Source: Candidatus Poribacteria bacterium
GTDB lineage: Bacteria > Poribacteria > WGA-4E > WGA-3G
Direction: 5' to 3'
Assembly (NCBI GenBank): GCA_022821725.1
Contig: JAJEDB010000043.1
Coordinates: 79,900-143,899 of the forward strand
DNA length: 64,000 bases
Part shown: piece after piece, positions 34,862 through 43,920 of the stretch
Position numbering within the stretch: position 1 is the stretch's first letter
Layout: every line of letters starts with the position of its first letter
Program-made: the position numbers and the translations under genes
Notes under the pieces: model-generated
The model's input: the letters and a program-made list of their open reading frames with translations, nothing else
The model's database searches: none
Told to the model about the DNA's origin: nothing

Positions 34862-37195
34862 ATGCGAGCGATTTTTTCTATTTTCCTTATTTTCTTTATC
34901 GGTATCGGATGCAATACAGATACATCGCAGCGTGATGTAAATCCGCAACTCACGGCGCACTATCAGAAAGGCATGGACGCATTAGATAGGAACAACTTCG
35001 CTGAAGCAGAAGCGGCGTTCCAGGCGTGCCTGCAGATTGATGCCAATGCTCACGATGCACGCATGTTGCTTGCACGCACCTATGTTAGACAGCAAAAATG
35101 GGGACTTGCTGAAGAGACGTTGCAGAAGTTGATAGGGCTGCTTAAGGATATCGGGGTAAAAAACCCCTCCCACAAGGACCAACTTTCAAAGGCGTATCTA
35201 ACGTTGGCACAGGTTTTCAGTTATCAACAACGCTTTTCTGATTCTACTGCTGCGCTCACGAATGCACTGGAGGTAAACCCTGACGATACCGAGGCACGCA
35301 TCAGACTCGGCTATTTCTTAGGGGCGCCGCAACAGATGCTCGTCCCGGATCTTTCAGCCTCCAAGCGTCAGTTTGAAAAGGTGTTGGAACTCCAACCGAA
35401 CAACCTGGAGGCGATGCTCCAACTCGGTTTAGCTGAATTCCGGCTCGGAGAGGCAGACAAAGCCGCTGAACGGTTTGAAAATATTATCCAAAATTATCGG
35501 CGTCATTCTGGGGCGTACTACTATCTGGGGATCTATCACCTCCGGCACGGCGCCCCTGAAAAAGCCGTTGAGAATTTCAAAGAATCGCTTCGTCTGAAAC
35601 CGCGCGACCCCGAAACCTTGTGGAACTTGTGGACAGCATACAGCAAACTCGGTGGCTATCCAGAAGATTTGCCAGAGGCATTCAAAATTCAACCGTGGGA
35701 GCGGTTCGTAACGCCGAATTCTGTAGGACAAAATTCTCCATTTATAGATGTCGCACCGGACTTAAGAATGGACAAGGTTGATGGTGGACGCGGCAGTGCC
35801 TGGGGGGATTATGATAACGATGGAGATTTAGACATCGTTGCTGTCGGCACGTATCAACCCCATGCCCTTTTCCGCAATAATGGCGATGGCACCTTCACAA
35901 ATGTCGCAGACGCGGCAGGCATTGCCGATCCGAGAGGCGGTTGGGGTTCACTTTTCGCCGATTATGATAACGATGGCGGTGTGGATCTCTACATCACACG
36001 TGGGGGTTGGTCGGGCGCGGCAGAAAATACGCTGTATCATAACAACGGCGATGGCACCTTCACCGATGTTACACACGCTGCTGGTGTCGCAGACCCACAG
36101 AGTAGTTTCTGTGCGGCGTGGGCGGATTACGACAACGATGGCTACATCGACCTCTATATTGCTGACGGTGTTATCGGTGATGGTGCTGCGAATGTCTTAT
36201 ATCGCAATAATGGCGATGGCACCTTCACGAATACCGCAGCTGCTGCAGGTGTCGCAGATACTGGGAACTCGCTCGGCACCGCTTGGGGGGATTACGATAA
36301 GGATGGACATATCGACCTGCATGTCGTCAACTATGGACAATCCAATGTGCTTTACCGCAATAACGGCGATGGCACCTTCACCGATGTGACCCCGACGACC
36401 GGTATGAATCTCCCTGTTACAGATGCCTTCGTTACTTTCTTTCTCGATGTGGACAACGATGCGGATCTGGACATCTTCATCTCAAATTCAGGTTCCTTTC
36501 AAGCCTTCATCGCAGGTCAAATCACAGGCACTGCCACACATGACACTGATCGGCAAGTGCTGTATCGCAACAATGGCGACGGCACCTTTACCGATGTCAC
36601 CCGTGAATCGGGACTCTATCATGCGTATGGCGCGATGGGTGCCAACTTCGGGGACATCAATAGCGACGGGTACCTCGACATCTATCTTGCGACCGGCGCG
36701 CCACAGATGGGACGCCTCGAACGAGACGCCCTCTTTCGTAATAACGGCGACGGCACTTTTACGGATGCGACGACCGCTCTGGGTTTAGGAAACATCGGAA
36801 AAGGACACGGTGTGACCTTCGGTGATATCGATACGGATGGCGATGTTGATATCTACGTCCCCGTCGGCGGAGCGTTTATCGGCGACCAGTGGCACAATCT
36901 TTTCTATCGCAACAATGGCACTGGGAACAATTGGCTTACGCTCACACTCGTCGGGGTCAAAAGTAATCGGGATGGCATCGGGGCTAAAGTCACCCTACAT
37001 ATTGGTGATGACGTAATTTACCGAGAAGTCAGCGGGGGCTGTGGATTCGGCTCGACCAACAGTTTGCCCCTTGAAATCGGTCTTGGGACACATCCGAAGG
37101 TGGATACCGTTGAAATTGTCTGGCCCTCCGGTCAGGTGGATACCCATCGGAACCTATCCGTCAACCAGAGACTCGTTATCACCGAATCTTTTTAA
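34862..37195 (+). CDS. Lipoprotein with TPR and FG-GAP/UnbV domains
   Basis: 777 aa. Lipobox FIGIGC at C17. TPR units span about 35-260 (including NPDDTEARIRLGYFL, QPNNLEAMLQLGLAEFRLGE and AYYYLGIYHLRHGAPEKAVE). FG-GAP repeats follow from about 285 (WGDYDNDGDLDIVA, FADYDNDGGVDLYI and more), then an ASPIC/UnbV C-terminus (GIGAKVTLHIGDDVIYREVS). It joins in one chain the two families found separately in its upstream neighbours. The stop TAA lies within R1 copy n. Confidence 0.88.
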   Translation: MRAIFSIFLIFFIGIGCNTDTSQRDVNPQLTAHYQKGMDALDRNNFAEAEAAFQACLQIDANAHDARMLLARTYVRQQKWGLAEETLQKLIGLLKDIGVKNPSHKDQLSKAYLTLAQVFSYQQRFSDSTAALTNALEVNPDDTEARIRLGYFLGAPQQMLVPDLSASKRQFEKVLELQPNNLEAMLQLGLAEFRLGEADKAAERFENIIQNYRRHSGAYYYLGIYHLRHGAPEKAVENFKESLRLKPRDPETLWNLWTAYSKLGGYPEDLPEAFKIQPWERFVTPNSVGQNSPFIDVAPDLRMDKVDGGRGSAWGDYDNDGDLDIVAVGTYQPHALFRNNGDGTFTNVADAAGIADPRGGWGSLFADYDNDGGVDLYITRGGWSGAAENTLYHNNGDGTFTDVTHAAGVADPQSSFCAAWADYDNDGYIDLYIADGVIGDGAANVLYRNNGDGTFTNTAAAAGVADTGNSLGTAWGDYDKDGHIDLHVVNYGQSNVLYRNNGDGTFTDVTPTTGMNLPVTDAFVTFFLDVDNDADLDIFISNSGSFQAFIAGQITGTATHDTDRQVLYRNNGDGTFTDVTRESGLYHAYGAMGANFGDINSDGYLDIYLATGAPQMGRLERDALFRNNGDGTFTDATTALGLGNIGKGHGVTFGDIDTDGDVDIYVPVGGAFIGDQWHNLFYRNNGTGNNWLTLTLVGVKSNRDGIGAKVTLHIGDDVIYREVSGGCGFGSTNSLPLEIGLGTHPKVDTVEIVWPSGQVDTHRNLSVNQRLVITESF

Positions 37196-37290
37196 TTTTC
37201 CTTGCGGTTCGTTCAGGCGAGTTTCGCAAAGAACGTTCCTTTCCGTATATCCAGCCCTGCCCGTTGGTTGGGCTTCAGTGCTTTTTCTAA
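37189..37290 (-). repeat. R1 composite repeat, copy n
   Basis: TTTTTAATTTTCCTTGCGG then TTCGTTCAGG; its TAA is the stop codon of the TPR-UnbV gene. Continues CCGTATATCCAGCCCTGCCC with GTTGGTTGGGC replacing the usual GTTGTTGCAGGC. Confidence 0.8.
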
Positions 37291-37364
37291 AGAATTCAAT
37301 GGTTTCAAATTCCAATTGTTAAAAAAACTCTCATAATTCAGAGAGGTTTGGACTTAACCGAAAA

Positions 37365-37379
37365 CCACCGTGAAACGGT
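37365..37379. promoter_or_regulatory. Palindrome CACCGT-GAA-ACGGTG upstream of pncB
   Basis: A 6-bp inverted repeat 22 nt before the pncB ATG. The same arms with a 4-nt spacer occur in the promoter region at 41082-41097, so a shared operator is possible. Confidence 0.4.
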
Positions 37380-37400
37380 GCCCAGATTCAATAACTTAAA

Positions 37401-38780
37401 ATGTCGAATTCACCTAAATCTGCGCTACTCACGGAAGATAATATGGCACTTTTTGTTGACTATTATCAACTCACGATGGGGCAGGCAGATTTCAATGTCC
37501 AGAACGATACGGTTATCACTGCGAACTACTACGTCCGCGAAATCCCACAGGGACAATATCTTATTGCCGCAGGACTGGAGCAGGTCATCCACTACATCTT
37601 AAATTTGCGTTTTACGGATGCTACGCTTGATTGGTTGGCGGAACGTGGGGACTTGCGTGCTGACTACCTTGCTTCGCTTAGAGATTTCCATTTTGACGGT
37701 TCCGTTTTCGCTGTTCCCGAAGGTACGCCTGTTTTTCCCAACGAACCGATTATCAACGTCACAGGTCGCTCCAGAGACGTCCAACTTTTTGAGACCTATC
37801 TGCTGTGTGTGATGAACTTTCAGACGCTGATCGCCACGAAAGCCTCTCGAATGGTAGAATCTGCGAAAGGCAGACCTGTATTCGACTTCGGGGCGCGGCG
37901 AGCGCACGGCAGGGATGCTGGGATTCTTGCCGCGCGTGCCGCTTTCATCGGTGGTGCGAGTGGAACATCGTTGGTACTCGCAGGACGCTATTTCGATATT
38001 CCCTATGTTGGCACGATGGCGCATAAGTTCATCTCCGAGCGCCCTACCGAGTTAGAAGCTTTCCGGGATTACGCGACCGCCTTTCCGAACAGCACGACCC
38101 TATTGATTGATACCTATGATACACTTCAAGGGGCACGAAACGCTTGTATTGTCGCAAAGGAGATGGCAGCGCGCGGGGCACAATTACGCGCCGTCCGATT
38201 GGACAGTGGTGCCCTCTTAGCACTCAGTAAAGCGGTCCGTCACATGCTTGATGCCGAAGGACTCAATTATGTCCAGATTATCGCCAGTCATGAACTTGAT
38301 GAATTCCAGATAGACCTATTGCTCAAAAATGGGGCACCGATTGATAGCTTCGGCGTCGGCACACGACTCGCGACGGGGGCAAACTTCAATTCGCTCACCG
38401 GGGAGGGAGGCACCTCTGCCCTTGGTGGTGTCTACAAATTGGTCGAGAGTGATGGCAAGCCTGTTGGGAAACGCTCTCAAGATGAACCTGCGAAAGCCAC
38501 GATCCCGGGTAAAAAGCAAGTCTATCGTGTTGCTGATGGCGATGGGGGTTATGTCAAGGATTGTGTGACACTTTGGGATGAACCGATCTCCGAGGGACAG
38601 GCGCTCCTCGTTCCAATTATCCAAGATGGGGCGTTGGTATATGCTTTTCCGAATCTCCACGACATTCAGGCACGAACGGCCGCAGCACTCGAAAGATTAC
38701 CGGATTCCCATAAAGGTTTTAGAGAAGCAGAACCGTATCTTGTGGAATTACATCCGACGTTAAGGAACCTATTTTTTTAA
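37401..38780 (+). CDS. pncB: Nicotinate phosphoribosyltransferase
   Basis: 459 aa. Salvages nicotinate to NaMN for NAD synthesis. Landmarks: the N-terminal FVDYYQLTMGQADF, the DFGARRAHGRDAG segment around the catalytic site, GGASGTSLVLAGRYFDIPYVGTMAHKFI, and VRLDSGALLALSKAVRHML. The ATG at 37401 lacks a clear Shine-Dalgarno; an ATG at 37443 with GGAAG upstream is an alternative. The TAA stop is shared with R1 copy o. Confidence 0.92.
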   Translation: MSNSPKSALLTEDNMALFVDYYQLTMGQADFNVQNDTVITANYYVREIPQGQYLIAAGLEQVIHYILNLRFTDATLDWLAERGDLRADYLASLRDFHFDGSVFAVPEGTPVFPNEPIINVTGRSRDVQLFETYLLCVMNFQTLIATKASRMVESAKGRPVFDFGARRAHGRDAGILAARAAFIGGASGTSLVLAGRYFDIPYVGTMAHKFISERPTELEAFRDYATAFPNSTTLLIDTYDTLQGARNACIVAKEMAARGAQLRAVRLDSGALLALSKAVRHMLDAEGLNYVQIIASHELDEFQIDLLLKNGAPIDSFGVGTRLATGANFNSLTGEGGTSALGGVYKLVESDGKPVGKRSQDEPAKATIPGKKQVYRVADGDGGYVKDCVTLWDEPISEGQALLVPIIQDGALVYAFPNLHDIQARTAAALERLPDSHKGFREAEPYLVELHPTLRNLFF

Positions 38781-38935
38781 CTTTCCTTGCGGAGTGATCC
38801 GCGGGTCTGGGAATTTGAATTGGGTTCGGGGATATCCGCCTGCGTGTTTTTGATAGGGGTCTTTGCTTGGATGTTTCTGCGTATTTCTGCCTATTTCTAC
38901 GTATTGTTGCAGGCTATGTTTTTGGAGGTTACAAA
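38772..38935 (-). repeat. R1 composite repeat, copy o (expanded)
   Basis: TTTTTTTAACTTTCCTTGCGG at the pncB stop; its TAA is the stop codon. Then ATATCCGCCTGCGTG, an insert of about 60 bp with a repeated TTTCTGC/CGTATTTCTGCC motif, and GTATTGTTGCAGGCTATG. Confidence 0.7.
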
Positions 38936-38955
38936 AGACAGAAAACAGTTGCCTG

Positions 38956-40983
38956 CTATTGATTGGATTCCGCTTTTTCTACTCCAAGACGCTTCCGGTT
39001 TTCTTTAATGAACCGTATAACCGTATCCAAATCCGTAGAACCCTGTAGGGTTCCGAGCGCGCTCGCTTCTTCTATGAGCGTTGTCATTTGCACAGGGTTG
39101 TCTGTGAGTAGATTTTCCGCCCTTTCGTAGTAGTAATCGGCTTGGGCGTTTTCGTTGCGATCTTCACAGATGGCCGCGAGGTAGACGTAAGCAGCAGCGA
39201 GCCGTGGGGACTGCGATCGGTTTTGAATGAACTCCTCAAAAGCGAAACGCGCCTCATTGTAGCGTCTGTCTTCGTAATGGACACGTCCGATTCGAAACTG
39301 TGCTCTATCGGCGTAACTGTCCTTATAGCCTCCTGCGATGTAGCGATCCCGCTCTGGGTACCCGATCGTGGTTTCGTAGGCTTGCAGTGCCTCGTTGTAA
39401 CGGCGAAGTCCTCTGTAAAGCTCACCGAGCTGAAAATTTGCCATCATCGCTTGCAAGGTATTCGGATGCGTTTCAATCACTTTTTTGTAGGTTTGAATCG
39501 CTTCGTTAGGTGTAGAGAGTCTCTCAGCGTAAATGCGTCCAGTGCGGTAGAGTGCTTCGGCGGCATGTGTCAACTCGGCGTGGTGTTTCAATACCTCTTG
39601 ATATGCCGCAATCGCCTTCGCATAGTCCTCTAAAGGCTTCCGCTCGTAAAGGGTCCCGATTTGCAACCGGGCACGTGCTGCCTCTATAGGTGCCAAGTTT
39701 TGGTTTTGGAGTTTCTCGCGCAGGGTTTCGATGGCTGCGAGTTGCTGAAGTGTCGGCAGTCGTTCCGCTGCCTGTTCTGCTTGGGGCGTATGGGGTGCCG
39801 TGGCGATGAGGTGTTGCGCAATACTTAAAGCTGCAGAAAAATCTCGATCTGCCCGCGCTGTGTTCAAGCGGTCTAATTCCGTTTGCGACATCTGCGCTGC
39901 GAGTTCCTCTATTTTTTTATCAATCTGTGTCTTCACCTCAGACACACTTTTGTCGTGCATTGAGATCTGTCCTAAATATCCGGGGTTGAGTTGCGGTAGA
40001 TAGGCATGAACGAACGTTTCAAAAGCCTCTATCGCCTTCGGATAGTTTAAACTGTTCTCATAACAAACGCCTGTCCAATAAAGAACGGCATGCATATTCC
40101 AAAAGCTCGGATATCTCTGTTTCAGTTTTTCAAAGATGGGGATTGCTAAGGAATACTTCTCGGCTGTGCGATGAATATTTGCCATTTGGAAGAGTGCCTC
40201 GGCAGCGAAATTACTCGTCGGGTAATCTTCAATGACTTTCCTGTAAGTCGCCATTGCTAAAGCCGATTGGTTCAGCACGGTATGCCTTAAATGCGCGATG
40301 CGCCATCTCGCTTCGGGTGCCATTATCGCATCCGGGTGTGCTTCAAGAAGTGCGCTATACTTTTCTATTGCCTTTTCAGGCTGGTTAAGTTGGGAGTGAT
40401 TTCGATAGAGTTCAGCGATCTGAAATTGAGCGATGGCAGCGAGGGGTGTCCCTTTATACTGGATCGCAATACGCTGCTGTTCACGTAAGTCAGCGAGTGC
40501 GTTGTTAATATCCCGTATCTTCTGCAAGCCCGTTTTATGCACGAAATGCGTGGCAGGTGCGAGTTTAATCAACCTATCGTAAGTTTGGATAGCATCCTGG
40601 TAATTGCCCATACGGCTATGGACATCGCCTTTTTTGATGATGGCGAGGAAGAGTTCCTCGGCAGCAAGCCCGTTTTCCTCAAGATTTAGAATTTTATCGT
40701 AAGCCTCAATCGCTCTGGTGTACTGGTGTGTATAATTATAGTGAATCTCGCCAATCTGGTAGTAGCACCAACTTTTTATAGCAATATCTTTGGTAGATTC
40801 CGCAAGTGCTTCCAGTTTATTATTGGCTTCGGTGTAGTGTCCTGCCTCAATTAAGACGTGCACCTCTTCAAAGCGAGCATAAGCAAACGCGCAGAGGAGA
40901 AACATCAGCAGCACGTGTGAGAGCAGTTTTTTAATTTTACCTTGCGGATAAGTATCGGTGGTTTGTAATTTGAGGATATTCAT
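38956..40983 (-). CDS. Exported TPR repeat protein
   Basis: 675 aa from ATG 40983, with GGAGG 12 nt upstream; a GTG at 41004 is in frame but overlaps that site. The N-terminus includes the translated R1 core (TYPQGKIKK) as a basic n-region, then LLSHVLLMFLLCAFAYA as signal-peptide core with likely cleavage after AYA. The rest is a long array of about 14 TPR units (for example ALYRTGRIYAERLSTPNEAI), with a central coiled region near 330-420. Likely periplasmic assembly or interaction protein. Downstream of the ECF sigma/anti-sigma genes and possibly part of that regulon. Confidence 0.75.
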   Translation of the reverse strand: MNILKLQTTDTYPQGKIKKLLSHVLLMFLLCAFAYARFEEVHVLIEAGHYTEANNKLEALAESTKDIAIKSWCYYQIGEIHYNYTHQYTRAIEAYDKILNLEENGLAAEELFLAIIKKGDVHSRMGNYQDAIQTYDRLIKLAPATHFVHKTGLQKIRDINNALADLREQQRIAIQYKGTPLAAIAQFQIAELYRNHSQLNQPEKAIEKYSALLEAHPDAIMAPEARWRIAHLRHTVLNQSALAMATYRKVIEDYPTSNFAAEALFQMANIHRTAEKYSLAIPIFEKLKQRYPSFWNMHAVLYWTGVCYENSLNYPKAIEAFETFVHAYLPQLNPGYLGQISMHDKSVSEVKTQIDKKIEELAAQMSQTELDRLNTARADRDFSAALSIAQHLIATAPHTPQAEQAAERLPTLQQLAAIETLREKLQNQNLAPIEAARARLQIGTLYERKPLEDYAKAIAAYQEVLKHHAELTHAAEALYRTGRIYAERLSTPNEAIQTYKKVIETHPNTLQAMMANFQLGELYRGLRRYNEALQAYETTIGYPERDRYIAGGYKDSYADRAQFRIGRVHYEDRRYNEARFAFEEFIQNRSQSPRLAAAYVYLAAICEDRNENAQADYYYERAENLLTDNPVQMTTLIEEASALGTLQGSTDLDTVIRFIKENRKRLGVEKAESNQ
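40927..40965 (-). repeat. R1 core, copy p (inside the TPR protein's signal region)
   Basis: TTTTTTAATTTTACCTTGCGG in the same strand sense as most copies, but in frame within the 5' end of the TPR gene, encoding QGKIK. Confidence 0.7.
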
Positions 40984-41073
40984 GTTCGAGTCGCCCTCCG
41001 CCACGCTTACGGGCTCGGTTTTCTGTTTTTAATATGCACAACCCAAACGCGCTTTCTTAAGAGGGTCTTCATG

Positions 41074-41104
41074 ATTATAGCCACCGTCGCAACGGTGCAA
41101 ACAA
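41074..41104 (-). promoter_or_regulatory. Promoter with palindromic spacer for the TPR gene
   Basis: Minus strand TTGTTT, 19 nt, TATAAT. The spacer contains CACCGT-TGCG-ACGGTG (41082-41097), an operator-like palindrome between -35 and -10. Located 91 nt upstream of the ATG. The rest of the gap to the anti-sigma gene (to 41215) shows nothing else. Confidence 0.45.
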
Positions 41105-41215
41105 TCCTTAATCGCAGATCCTTATTAGACACATTGCCTGATTCACCCCTTTAGGCATCCTCAAAAAGAAGCGGTGCCGAGGTGTTCGTCATTTAGAAAT
41201 ACGCTTGCTATTCCG

Positions 41216-41836
41216 CTATGGTGTATCCAAGGTTCCAGATTGAAGGTTCTGAAGATGGGCATCCGCAACCGCCATCCAATTGGTCCCATCTGCCTGTTCT
41301 TTCATGCGGTAGAGCCGACTTTCTGTATCCCATGCATCGTTTCGGAGATGATGCGTGATGAGTGCCTCCTCTAAGTTTCGTTGGATATCTTGTTGACGAT
41401 ATTGTTCGATCCGGGCGACAGCGGAGTACGTTTCAGGTAACGGCGGCACCGATTCCGATCGAAACAGATTTCCCATGAGAAGGGCGACCGTAATTAAGGC
41501 GATAGCAATGGCACTCGCGATAGCGATTCTTGGTCCCCGGAAAAGAGATCCGAAGTTAGCAATGGATGCACGCACCCGCGAAAGTAGAGTTTGCTCGTGC
41601 GCAGCGGCGAGACGCTTGTAGACGTTCATTTCAATGTCTTGTAACGCGAGTTCAGGCACCCGCAATTCTGCTTGTGCTTGGTCTGTCAACTGTAAGACAG
41701 TTCGAAAAGATTGAACTGCTTCGGTACAGTCGAGACAGTTCTTAAGGTGTTCTTCAAAGGGCTCTTCCTCTTCTGGCGACAGAAGTTTAGCAGCATAATC
41801 AATCGCTTGCCCTCCAGATTTTATACATTTAGGCAT
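41216..41836 (-). CDS. Anti-sigma factor with zinc-finger domain
   Basis: 206 aa. N-terminal ZAS/zf-HC2-like domain: C4, then EEHLKNCLDC with the H-x3-C-x2-C pattern (about 29-37). One membrane segment at about 101-119 (IAIASAIAIALITVALLMGN) and an outer C-terminal domain of about 85 aa with helical QYRQQDIQRNLEEALITHHL. It should hold the ECF sigma encoded 20 bp upstream at the membrane until a cell-envelope or redox signal releases it. The AAGGAG site is 12 nt from the ATG. Confidence 0.85.
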   Translation of the reverse strand: MPKCIKSGGQAIDYAAKLLSPEEEEPFEEHLKNCLDCTEAVQSFRTVLQLTDQAQAELRVPELALQDIEMNVYKRLAAAHEQTLLSRVRASIANFGSLFRGPRIAIASAIAIALITVALLMGNLFRSESVPPLPETYSAVARIEQYRQQDIQRNLEEALITHHLRNDAWDTESRLYRMKEQADGTNWMAVADAHLQNLQSGTLDTP

Positions 41837-41856
41837 AATAAATGCGTCTCCTTTCT

Positions 41857-42438
41857 TTAAATTTCATTATTTTCCCAGAGCGGTCGTAACAATGTTTGTA
41901 AACGTTTGACTGCCCGGTGAAGGTGAATTTTTACGGTCCCTTCCGCCATGTCCAGCGTTTCAGCGACCTCTTTCAGTTGTAACCCTTCATAGCGACTTAA
42001 CATAAAGACGGCTTTCTGTTTCGGGGAGAGCTGATCAACCGCCTCCCGGATGATACGTCCACGTTCCTGATCTTCCACCTGCTGGACAGGATCGCTGTGA
42101 AGATCGGTGGCAACGAGATGCGCTTCAGGGATTTCCATGTCCTCCAAGGCATAGACAGGGTGCCGCACTTTCGTGCGGTGATAGTCAATAGCGAGATTGG
42201 ATGCGATCTTGTAGAGCCATGTTGAAAACTTGGCTTTCGGTTGCCAATTGTCAAGGGCGCGGTACGCCTTAAAAAAGACTTCGATGGTGATATCCTCAGC
42301 ATCCTCATAATTTCTGACAGAGCGCAGAAGGTACGAGAAAATCTTGGATTTATAGCGTTTCATCAACTCATCAAAAGCATTTTGGCGCCCGGATTGAAAC
42401 TGAGCAACTAACATTTCATCGTCAATCAATTTGTCCAT
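41857..42438 (-). CDS. ECF RNA polymerase sigma factor (RpoE-like)
   Basis: 193 aa. Sigma region 2 (AFDELMKRYKSKIFSYLLRS and DAEDITIEVFFKAYRAL) and region 4 (LSPKQKAVFMLSRYEGLQLK then VAETLDMAEGTVKIHLHRAV). Length and order are normal for ECF factors. Paired with its anti-sigma gene. Transcribed from the promoter at 42541-42569. Confidence 0.93.
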   Translation of the reverse strand: MDKLIDDEMLVAQFQSGRQNAFDELMKRYKSKIFSYLLRSVRNYEDAEDITIEVFFKAYRALDNWQPKAKFSTWLYKIASNLAIDYHRTKVRHPVYALEDMEIPEAHLVATDLHSDPVQQVEDQERGRIIREAVDQLSPKQKAVFMLSRYEGLQLKEVAETLDMAEGTVKIHLHRAVKRLQTLLRPLWENNEI

Positions 42439-42540
42439 AATTCCCGGCTTATGATTAGCAGTTGGAAATTTTGTCCTACCTAAAGCAAGAGGTGGACGAT
42501 AGCATGCTAAATGCTTACTTAAACGGAAACGATTTAAATA

Positions 42541-42569
42541 AGTTTACAAAATTTGTAATCAATTGTCAA
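42541..42569 (-). promoter_or_regulatory. Sigma70-type promoter for the ECF sigma operon
   Basis: Minus strand TTGACA, 17 nt, TAAACT, about 100 nt upstream of the sigma ATG. It is back to back with a + strand promoter 25 bp away. The 313-bp divergent gap 42439-42752 holds these two promoters and R1 copy q; I see no gene in it. Confidence 0.6.
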
Positions 42570-42593
42570 GAGTCCTCAAAAAGTAAAAAAGTA

Positions 42594-42622
42594 TTGACTC
42601 CTTTTGTAGATTTTGCGATAAT
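42594..42622 (+). promoter_or_regulatory. Sigma70-type promoter for the DUF3500 gene
   Basis: TTGACT, 17 nt, GATAAT, 130 nt upstream of the ATG at 42753; R1 copy q lies in the transcribed leader. Confidence 0.6.
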
Positions 42623-42654
42623 GTCTATAGGCTTTAGTGAAAAGAAAAGTTCTG

Positions 42655-42752
42655 TCAAAGCGCGTAAGCGCAACCAACGGGCGCGCTGGGTCTACGGAAT
42701 AGCATATCAAATCCCGAACCCAGCTGACCGAACCGCAAGGAAAAATTAAAAA
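42655..42752 (+). repeat. R1 composite repeat, copy q (+ strand sense)
   Basis: Ends CTGACCGAACCGCAAGGAAA then AATTAAAAA directly before the ATG of the DUF3500 gene. The outer half contains GGTCTACGGAATAGC, the inverse of the GCNATTCCGTAGATC block seen in copy a. Confidence 0.8.
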
Positions 42753-43787
42753 ATGGCACAGACACATACCCATCCCGAACACAAGTCCCCTTTGTTTATT
42801 CCGGCTTCGGCGACAGCGGAGCAGATGGCAAATGCAGCAGGCAATTTTTTGGATACATTAACACCCGCACTCCGTGAAAAGGCAGCACTTCCATTTGACG
42901 GAAATGAACGGCTCCGGTGGCACTACATTCCAATCGAAATGTGGGAACGGGAAGGCATTTCTCTCAATGAACTGAACACAAAGCAGCAGGAAGCGGCGTT
43001 CGCTCTCATGGAAAGCGGATTGAGTGTGAAGGGTTATCAAAAAGCCCGTGCAATTATTAATTTGGAGACAACACTCGGCGAAATTGAACAAGCCGCTGGG
43101 GAAGCACGATTGGTCCGCGACCCTGGACTCTATTTTTTCACCGTTTTCGGGGATCCGACCGGTAATGGCGCGTGGGGATGGCGTGCTGAAGGCCATCATG
43201 TCTCGCTTAACTTTACCGTCGTTAATCGTGAGCTGATTTCACCAAATCCATTTTTCTTCGGATCGAATCCGGCAGAGGTCCCCCAAGGTAAGAAAAAGGG
43301 ATTAAGAGTCCTTTCCGCCGAGGAAGATGTTGCGCGTCAACTCCTTACGAGCCTGAATGATACGCAGAAACGTCAGACAATCATCAATGCGGATGCCCCC
43401 TCAGATATTTTAACCCGCGATGTCCCGAAGGTTGAATTTGAGGCTGTTGAAGGATTAGCGGCGGAATCTATGGAAACATCCCAGCGTGAACTTCTGATGA
43501 CGCTCGTCCATGAATACATCGATCGACTGCCTGATGAGGTTGCCCAAATAGAACTCCGAAAACTACGCGAAGGGGACGTTAGCGATATCCATTTCGCTTG
43601 GGCGGGAAGTGGCACGCCGAAGACACCGCACTACTATAGATTACACGGTCCATTTTTCTTTGTAGAGTATGACAATACGCAGAACAATGCGAACCACATC
43701 CATTCTGTGTGGCGGCACATCGCGGACGATTTCGGTGTGGACCTACTTCGGTTACACTACCACAAATCCAACCATCACGATCATTAG
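42753..43787 (+). CDS. DUF3500 domain-containing protein
   Basis: 344 aa. Matches the DUF3500 family by WHYIPIEMWEREGISL, GLYFFTVFGDPTGNGAWGWR (125-144) and the His-rich end (ANHIHSVWRHIADDFG then YHKSNHHDH). Function of the family is not established; the many conserved His and the acidic residues suggest metal binding. The start is fixed by R1 copy q (AAGGA). Divergent from the ECF sigma operon and followed by a strong terminator. Confidence 0.82.
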   Translation: MAQTHTHPEHKSPLFIPASATAEQMANAAGNFLDTLTPALREKAALPFDGNERLRWHYIPIEMWEREGISLNELNTKQQEAAFALMESGLSVKGYQKARAIINLETTLGEIEQAAGEARLVRDPGLYFFTVFGDPTGNGAWGWRAEGHHVSLNFTVVNRELISPNPFFFGSNPAEVPQGKKKGLRVLSAEEDVARQLLTSLNDTQKRQTIINADAPSDILTRDVPKVEFEAVEGLAAESMETSQRELLMTLVHEYIDRLPDEVAQIELRKLREGDVSDIHFAWAGSGTPKTPHYYRLHGPFFFVEYDNTQNNANHIHSVWRHIADDFGVDLLRLHYHKSNHHDH

Positions 43788-43802
43788 ACTTATCAAGCAG
43801 AT

Positions 43803-43841
43803 AAAAAAGCCTCCAAGGTTGGCGGCTTTTCTTGTTTTTTT
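43803..43841 (+). terminator. Intrinsic terminator after the DUF3500 gene
   Basis: AAAAGCCTCCAA-GG-TTGGCGGCTTTT hairpin (one mismatch) followed by CTTGTTTTTTT. Confidence 0.75.
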
Positions 43842-43920
43842 ACGCAGTCTCTTTATCGGGCAGATTTCAGGTTACCCCAGATTGTGGCTAACTTGTTGGC
43901 GGGTTCATTTTTTCTCCTTA

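Noticed and set aside
37348..37602. 84-codon frame over the pncB start
   Set aside because: Different frame within pncB and its leader, no ribosome-binding site and no family match.
42462..42749. 95-codon open frame in the gap between the ECF sigma and DUF3500 genes
   Set aside because: It covers two good promoters and R1 copy q, and its translation shows no family or clear ribosome-binding site.
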